Shown here one piece after another: positions 59,712 through 64,000 of a stretch of DNA of 64,000 nt. The notes below the pieces were generated by a model. The model made no database searches. It saw only the letters and a program-made list of their open reading frames with translations, and was not told the DNA's origin. Made by a program: the position numbers and the translations under genes. Numbering within the stretch: the stretch's first letter is position 1; the number at the start of each line of letters is the position of its first letter. The stretch is from SHLQ01 sp047638715 (GTDB lineage: Bacteria > Actinomycetota > Acidimicrobiia > Acidimicrobiales > SHLQ01): assembly GCA_047638715.1 (NCBI GenBank), contig JBLIMK010000002.1:25039-89038 (forward strand), in the 5' to 3' direction.

Positions 59712-60641
59712 GTGGCTGACCCCGAGGGCATTAGTCCTGATGGGGACGAAGAGTCAACGGACGACGAAAAGGAACAGAACGAATCCAGTGGCGCTGACGC
59801 GTCTCTGAGCAACGAAGACGACGATCATCCAGAAAGCGAAGAACCACCAATGGCAGATATCACTGTTGCCGACATCAAGGCCCTCCGCGACGCAACCGGC
59901 GCCGGCATGATGGACGCGAAGAAGGCACTTACAGATGCGAACGGCGATCCCGACGCGGCTCGCAAAATCCTGCGTGAAAAGGGTCTAGCGAAAGCCGCTA
60001 CCCGCGCCGATCGCGACAACGCCGAAGGTGCAGTCGCATTGGTTGCAGGTGATGGCACGGCGGCGATCGTCCACATGAAGAGCGAAACGGATTTCGCGGC
60101 GAAGTCCGAGGAGTTCCTCGCAGTTCTCGACGCAATCGCCGCTGACGTTCTCGCCGACGGCCCGGAAGCAGCTGCGAAGCATCAAGAAGCCATCGAAGAG
60201 CTGCAGATCACGAAGAAAGAGAACATCGAGCTTGGTCTCGTAACTCGGATCCAGGCCGGTGAAGGCAACCTTCTCGACACGTACTTGCACAAACAAGACG
60301 GCCGTGGTGTCAACGGCGTCATTGTCGAAGGCTCTGGCGTTGAGGCCAGCCGGCTCCACGAGGTTGCACTGCACATCGCGTTCGCTAAGCCGCTCGGGTT
60401 GTCCCGTGACGAGATAGCCCCGGCCATCGCCGACGACGAGCGCGCCACACTTATGGACCTCACGCGAGCCGAAGGCAAGCCCGAAGAAATGCTCGAAAAG
60501 ATCGTCCAGGGCAAGCTGTCTCGCTGGTACGGCGAGCAAGTCTTGCTCGAGCAGGGATTGAACGGCGACAAGACATCCGTGCGGGACTCGCTCGACGGTG
60601 GCAGCATCGTTGGATTCAACCAGGCATTTCTCGGAGGCTGA
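59712..60641 (+). CDS. tsf: Elongation factor Ts, possibly with acidic leader
   Basis: This guanine-nucleotide exchange factor for EF-Tu has the UBA-like start ADITVADIKALRDATGAGMM and DAKKALTDANGDPDAA, the core SETDFAAKSEEFLA with the conserved TDF (T-D-F) and the helical C-terminal segment. The classical start is ATG 59850 (263 residues). The frame, however, is open from GTG 59712, three bases after rpsB, with an acidic 46-residue extension (ESTDDEKEQNESSGADAS) and coding-like base use. Neither start has a strong ribosome-binding site, so the leader needs a protein-level test. Confidence 0.93.
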   Translation: MADPEGISPDGDEESTDDEKEQNESSGADASLSNEDDDHPESEEPPMADITVADIKALRDATGAGMMDAKKALTDANGDPDAARKILREKGLAKAATRADRDNAEGAVALVAGDGTAAIVHMKSETDFAAKSEEFLAVLDAIAADVLADGPEAAAKHQEAIEELQITKKENIELGLVTRIQAGEGNLLDTYLHKQDGRGVNGVIVEGSGVEASRLHEVALHIAFAKPLGLSRDEIAPAIADDERATLMDLTRAEGKPEEMLEKIVQGKLSRWYGEQVLLEQGLNGDKTSVRDSLDGGSIVGFNQAFLGG

Positions 60642-60665
60642 ACATCCCCCGCTTAGGAGCATCGA

Positions 60666-61418
60666 ATGACCGACTCGACGAACACCGCTGGTAAGGAAAC
60701 GCCTTGTTGGGGGCGCATTCTTCTGAAGGTGTCTGGTGAGGCATTCGCGGGTGAAGAGTCATACGGCATCGATGGCGACACCGTCCAACGGATCGCGAAC
60801 GACATCGTTTCGGTTCGAGACGCGTTCGACGTGAGTATCGGTGTCGTGGTCGGCGGCGGAAACATTTGGCGCGGACTCGCGGGCGCTGGTGCCGGTATGG
60901 ACCGTTCTCAAGCTGACTACATGGGCATGCTCGCCACGGTGATTAACGCGTTGGCACTGCAAGATCGTCTCGAACGTCGAGGTCAGCCAACGAGGGTCAT
61001 GAGCGCCATCCACATGGCTCAGGTCGCCGAGCCCTACATCAGGCGCCGGGCGATTCGCCATCTCGAGAAGGACCGCGTCGTCGTCTTCGCCGGCGGAACG
61101 GGTAATCCGTTCTTCACGACCGACACGACCGCAGCGTTGCGTGCGGTCGAGATCGAGGCGGGCGCCGTCCTAAAGGGCACCCACTCAGGAACGGGTGGGC
61201 TGTATACCGCCGACCCGAAACTCGATCCAACGGCGACCAAGATCGACCAGATCACCCACATCGACGTCCTGCAGCGCGGGTTGAAAGCCATGGATTCAAC
61301 AGCGATCACACTGTGCATGGACAACGACCTCCCGATCGTGATGTTCGATCTGATGGGCGAGGACAACGTAAAAAAGATCCTGCGCGGCGAATCGGTCGGC
61401 ACGCTCGTAAGTAGCTAG
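60666..61418 (+). CDS. pyrH: UMP kinase
   Basis: This 250-residue amino-acid-kinase-fold enzyme phosphorylates UMP to UDP. RILLKVSGEAFAG is the phosphate-binding strand, GVVVGGGNIWRG and VFAGGTGNPFFTTDTTAALRA form the UMP and ATP sites, and the tail is MGEDNVKKILRGE. The gene order rpsB-tsf-pyrH-frr is universal. A ribosome-binding site TAGGAG precedes ATG 60666. Confidence 0.97.
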   Translation: MTDSTNTAGKETPCWGRILLKVSGEAFAGEESYGIDGDTVQRIANDIVSVRDAFDVSIGVVVGGGNIWRGLAGAGAGMDRSQADYMGMLATVINALALQDRLERRGQPTRVMSAIHMAQVAEPYIRRRAIRHLEKDRVVVFAGGTGNPFFTTDTTAALRAVEIEAGAVLKGTHSGTGGLYTADPKLDPTATKIDQITHIDVLQRGLKAMDSTAITLCMDNDLPIVMFDLMGEDNVKKILRGESVGTLVSS

Positions 61419-61483
61419 GCGAAATGGGCGCATCTGCGACGGTTGGGCAAGTATTGGTGCCGAAAGCACGTTTGGAGTCCCAC

Positions 61484-62041
61484 ATGAGCGAAATGATCGA
61501 CCTGATCATCGAAGACATAGCGTCGAAGATGGAAGGTGTGGTCGCGCACGCGCGGCGCGAAATGGCTACCATCCGGACCGGGCGCGCCAGCTCGTCCTTC
61601 GTGGAGAAGCTGAACGTCCAGGCCTACGGCGTACCCATGACCCTGCAAGAGCTCGCCACGTTCTCGGTTCCCGAAGCCCGCCAGTTGATCATCACACCCC
61701 ACGACGCAGGAAATGTCGAGGCGATCGAGCGCGCGATCCGAAACTCCGACCTCGGTTTGTCGCCGAGCAACGACGGCCGCACTCTGCGCTTGGCGTTCCC
61801 ACCGCTTACCGAGCAACGCCGCAAAGAACTCGTCAAGGTCATCAACGCAATGGCAGAAGATGGCAAGGGCAAGATCCGCGGATTCCGGCGGGCGGCCCGC
61901 AAAGACCTCGACGAGGTCGAAGGTGTGGGAGAAGACGAGATCGATCGGGCGGAGAAGACACTCGACGAATTCACGAGGTCACACGAAGGTGACATCGATA
62001 AAGCCCGTGATGCCAAAGAAAAGGATCTGCTCGAGGTCTAA
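61484..62041 (+). CDS. frr: Ribosome recycling factor
   Basis: This 185-residue protein, exactly the usual length, splits post-termination ribosomes with EF-G. It has MEGVVAHARREMATIRTGRA and LSPSNDGRTLRLAFPPLTE, followed by a long helix KELVKVINAMAEDGKGKIRG. ATG 61484 was taken because the family starts here; the upstream frame (from 61424) is not conserved. It is followed by cdsA. Confidence 0.96.
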   Translation: MSEMIDLIIEDIASKMEGVVAHARREMATIRTGRASSSFVEKLNVQAYGVPMTLQELATFSVPEARQLIITPHDAGNVEAIERAIRNSDLGLSPSNDGRTLRLAFPPLTEQRRKELVKVINAMAEDGKGKIRGFRRAARKDLDEVEGVGEDEIDRAEKTLDEFTRSHEGDIDKARDAKEKDLLEV

Positions 62042-62089
62042 GGTCTGCCGCTGGCAGCGAACTAGTCTCGGCGCGTGGAGGAATCTGGC

Positions 62090-63448
62090 GTGGACAACGA
62101 CAATACATTCGACGATGACACAGATGGTCCGGGCCGCTCTGTCTTCGGCGACGACCCTGGCCCGGGTACCGGATCTTCGGTGTTCGGTGACCCCGAGCCT
62201 GAACTTCCGCTCGGTGCAGTTCCGCTCGAGACTTCGGAAGCGCCCGGGAACAGCGTGTTCGGCGACGCCGCCGAATCTCCGAAGGCAGCATCGCTCGATG
62301 ACTGGACCACTCCAGGTTCCGGTGACATCGCTGCATCTGGCGAAGCCATTGCGCTCGACGTCGAGACCGCTGATGAAGACGACCTCGAGGCGTGGTCCGA
62401 TCTGAGCTCTTCAGCACCAGCATGGGGCGACGGCACAGACGCTGCACCCGAACCAGAGGCATGGGACCCCGGCCCCGGCCCGACCAGCAACGAGCCAGAC
62501 CGCATTCAGATCGGTGCCGATCAGAGCGAGCGTTTCTTCACCTACGACGATCAGAATCCGGGCGAGTACGCCGACGATGGTTTTGTCGACGATGGCGGCG
62601 CCGCCGGACGTGACATGCAGTCGGCGTTCATCACCGGGCTTGCACTCCTCGGGATAGCGATCGTTGCGCTGCGTCTTGGGCCTACGGTGGCCCTCACCCT
62701 GATCGTGCTCGTCGTCGCGCTGTCGGCAGGCGAGTTCTTTAATGCGTTACGCGTGGCTGGATACCAGCCTGCGACGTTGCTTGGCATGGCAGCATCTATC
62801 TCGATGCCGATCGCGGTCTATTTCCGTGGCACTCAGGCAGTTGCGATGGTTCTCGCTCTCTCGATTGTGTTTGCGTTGCTCTGGTATTTGGTGGGCGTCG
62901 CAACAGAGATGCCGGTCATGAACGTGGGCGTCACCTTGCTTGGGATTGTCTACGTCGGCGTATTGGGCAGCTTCGGTGCTGCACTGCTTGAACTAGGACA
63001 ACGCGGTGGAGTCGCCGGCGACGGCACGGGGTTGTTGCTCGCGGCGATAATCGTCACGGTTGGTTATGACGTCGGCGCTTTCTTTGCTGGCCGAAGTTTC
63101 GGTCGCACGCCGCTCGCGTCGGTGAGCCCGAACAAGACCGTCGAAGGACTCATTGGCGGAGCTTTTGCGAGCTTCTTAGCTGCCGTGGTGTTCTTTGGAG
63201 TCCTCACCCTGTTTGAGCCATTCGACACCGGAGGCACGGTGTGGGATGCGGTCATCCTCGGAGTGATCGGCGCGATAGTTGCGCCACTCGGTGATCTCGG
63301 AGAATCGCTGATGAAGCGTGATCTAGGGATCAAGGACATGGGTTCGGTTCTTCCCGGTCACGGTGGGTTCCTCGATCGATTCGATGCGCTCCTCTTCGTC
63401 CTTCCAGCGGTCTACTTCTTTGCCGAGGCCGTTTTCTACATCAGCTAG
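62090..63448 (+). CDS. cdsA: Phosphatidate cytidylyltransferase with disordered N-terminus
   Basis: This 452-residue membrane enzyme makes CDP-diacylglycerol from phosphatidic acid and CTP. The last 280 residues form eight or so membrane segments and end with the signature SLMKRDLGIKDMGSVLPGHG and a DRFDALLF. The first 170 residues are acidic and predicted disordered, with three copies of SVFGD at about residues 17, 30 and 55. GTG 62090 has GGAGG eight bases upstream; a GTG at 62075 is an alternative. The tail is unusual for this enzyme and may bind a partner. Confidence 0.93.
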   Translation: MDNDNTFDDDTDGPGRSVFGDDPGPGTGSSVFGDPEPELPLGAVPLETSEAPGNSVFGDAAESPKAASLDDWTTPGSGDIAASGEAIALDVETADEDDLEAWSDLSSSAPAWGDGTDAAPEPEAWDPGPGPTSNEPDRIQIGADQSERFFTYDDQNPGEYADDGFVDDGGAAGRDMQSAFITGLALLGIAIVALRLGPTVALTLIVLVVALSAGEFFNALRVAGYQPATLLGMAASISMPIAVYFRGTQAVAMVLALSIVFALLWYLVGVATEMPVMNVGVTLLGIVYVGVLGSFGAALLELGQRGGVAGDGTGLLLAAIIVTVGYDVGAFFAGRSFGRTPLASVSPNKTVEGLIGGAFASFLAAVVFFGVLTLFEPFDTGGTVWDAVILGVIGAIVAPLGDLGESLMKRDLGIKDMGSVLPGHGGFLDRFDALLFVLPAVYFFAEAVFYIS

Positions 63449-63452
63449 GTTT

Positions 63453-63481
63453 CCCGGGCTTCGCCAGTTGCGGTGCCCGGG
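63453..63481 (+). terminator. Hairpin between cdsA and dxr
   Basis: CCCGGGC and GCCCGGG form a perfect seven-pair stem with a 15-base loop, five bases after the cdsA stop. No T-run follows; an attenuating or processing role is possible. Confidence 0.4.
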
Positions 63482-63534
63482 TTACGCGGACGTCGAGCCC
63501 AAGTCCCGACGTGTTGGAGCGTAAGCTTGTTCTT

Positions 63535-64000
63535 GTGACGACGTCGGTGGCAGTAATGGGTTCGACCGGGTCGATCGGCACACAAACGCTCGACATCATT
63601 CGCCAGTCGGACGGCCAGTTTTCCGTGCAGGCGCTCGGGGTTGGTTCATCTATCGACGCGTTGGCTGAACAGGTGACCGAATTCAGACCCGATGTGGTCG
63701 TCGTGGCCAATGAAGGTGCCTATCGAGCGGCGGTCGATGCGGTCGGCGCCGAAACGCGGGTGCTCTCTGGCCAAGAGGGGCTGCGCGAAGCGAGCTCGAC
63801 CGCCGATGTGGTCATCAACGGCGTAATTGGGTTCGCCGGGCTTGCCGTGACCCTCTCGGCGCTCGAACATGGGAAGCGCCTTGGGCTTGCAAATAAGGAG
63901 TCGCTGATCGCCGCTGGGCCGATCGTCCAGAAGGCTCGGGCTACTCCAGGAGCCGAGTTGCTCCCGGTCGACAGCGAACATTGTGCGCTTCACCAATGCC
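63535..64000 (+). CDS. dxr: 1-deoxy-D-xylulose 5-phosphate reductoisomerase (3' end cut)
   Basis: The first 155 residues are visible and the frame is open to the window edge. VAVMGSTGSIGTQTLDII is the NADPH-binding loop, VVINGVIGFAGL follows, LANKESLIAAGPI is the family signature, and LLPVDSEHCALHQC carries the metal-binding D-S-E. Dxr is the committed enzyme of the non-mevalonate isoprenoid pathway. The GTG at 63535 fits the family start. It follows cdsA, as in many bacteria. Confidence 0.95.
   Translation, partial: MTTSVAVMGSTGSIGTQTLDIIRQSDGQFSVQALGVGSSIDALAEQVTEFRPDVVVVANEGAYRAAVDAVGAETRVLSGQEGLREASSTADVVINGVIGFAGLAVTLSALEHGKRLGLANKESLIAAGPIVQKARATPGAELLPVDSEHCALHQC

Overview
This is about 64 kb of chromosome from a high-GC Gram-positive bacterium of the Actinomycetota. 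The best guess is the class Acidimicrobiia, an inference from gene content and not a database match. Pointers are a single-chain 2-oxoglutarate metabolism enzyme with fused E2 and E1 domains and no lipoyl domain, a UvrD2-type helicase, a DUF501/Ppx pair, a SepIVA-like coiled-coil gene inside the coaD-yceD-rnc-fpg-smc-ftsY block, a WhiG sigma gene upstream of rpsB-tsf, and many GTG starts with 1-4 nt overlaps. No rRNA, tRNA, CRISPR array, prophage or intact insertion sequence was seen.

Layout. (1) 1-5.1 kb: the end of a molybdenum-hydroxylase (CO-dehydrogenase type) maturation cluster, with CoxE-like VWA protein (cut by the left edge), a two-gene XdhC and a MobA-like transferase fused to DUF501, then Ppx/GppA and an acetyltransferase. 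(2) 5.1-10.3 kb: glutamate dehydrogenase and cysQ on the minus strand, divergent from cysD-cysN-cysC (sulfate activation to PAPS; CysQ removes PAP). (3) 10.3-26.5 kb: mixed genes: a zinc-finger-like small protein, a PP2C-like phosphatase, EttA, a cation/proton antiporter, exonuclease III, Kgd, UvrD2, a PH-SHOCT membrane protein, a hydrolase and racemase pair, a cyclic-nucleotide-binding protein, and an ECF sigma/anti-sigma pair. (4) 26.8-32.8 kb: ATP-type PEP carboxykinase, a cold-shock-like protein, a DAK2 fatty-acid-kinase-like protein and RecG, followed by a repeat-rich gap. (5) 33.1-45.6 kb: rsmD-coaD-sepIVA-like-yceD-rpmF-plsX-acpP-rnc-fpg-like-smc, a two-component system and ftsY. (6) 45.8-50.4 kb: ffh-rpsP-khpA-rimM-trmD-(hypothetical)-rplS. 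(7) 50.5-58.3 kb: yraN, a 36-residue membrane protein, a c-type cytochrome, an RTX/VanY surface protein, comM-dprA, xerC, whiG and a degenerate LytM protein. (8) 58.5-64 kb: rpsB-tsf-pyrH-frr-cdsA-dxr, the last cut by the right edge.

Most of the window is core housekeeping in conserved order: ribosome assembly and protein targeting, lipid precursor supply (plsX, acpP, cdsA), isoprenoids (dxr), chromosome segregation (smc, xerC) and DNA uptake or repair (comM, dprA, recG, uvrD2, xthA). The unusual material sits within this framework: an Fpg-family protein that has lost essentially every catalytic residue, an RTX-DUF6174-VanY three-part secreted protein, ribosomal protein S2 with a tandem-repeat tail ending in a small sunset-like module, low-complexity extensions on several translation proteins and CdsA, a palindromic REP-like repeat family, a 57-bp tandem repeat touching the rplS promoter, a MobA-DUF501 fusion, and several very small proteins. 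No complete novel defence or mobile system was found.
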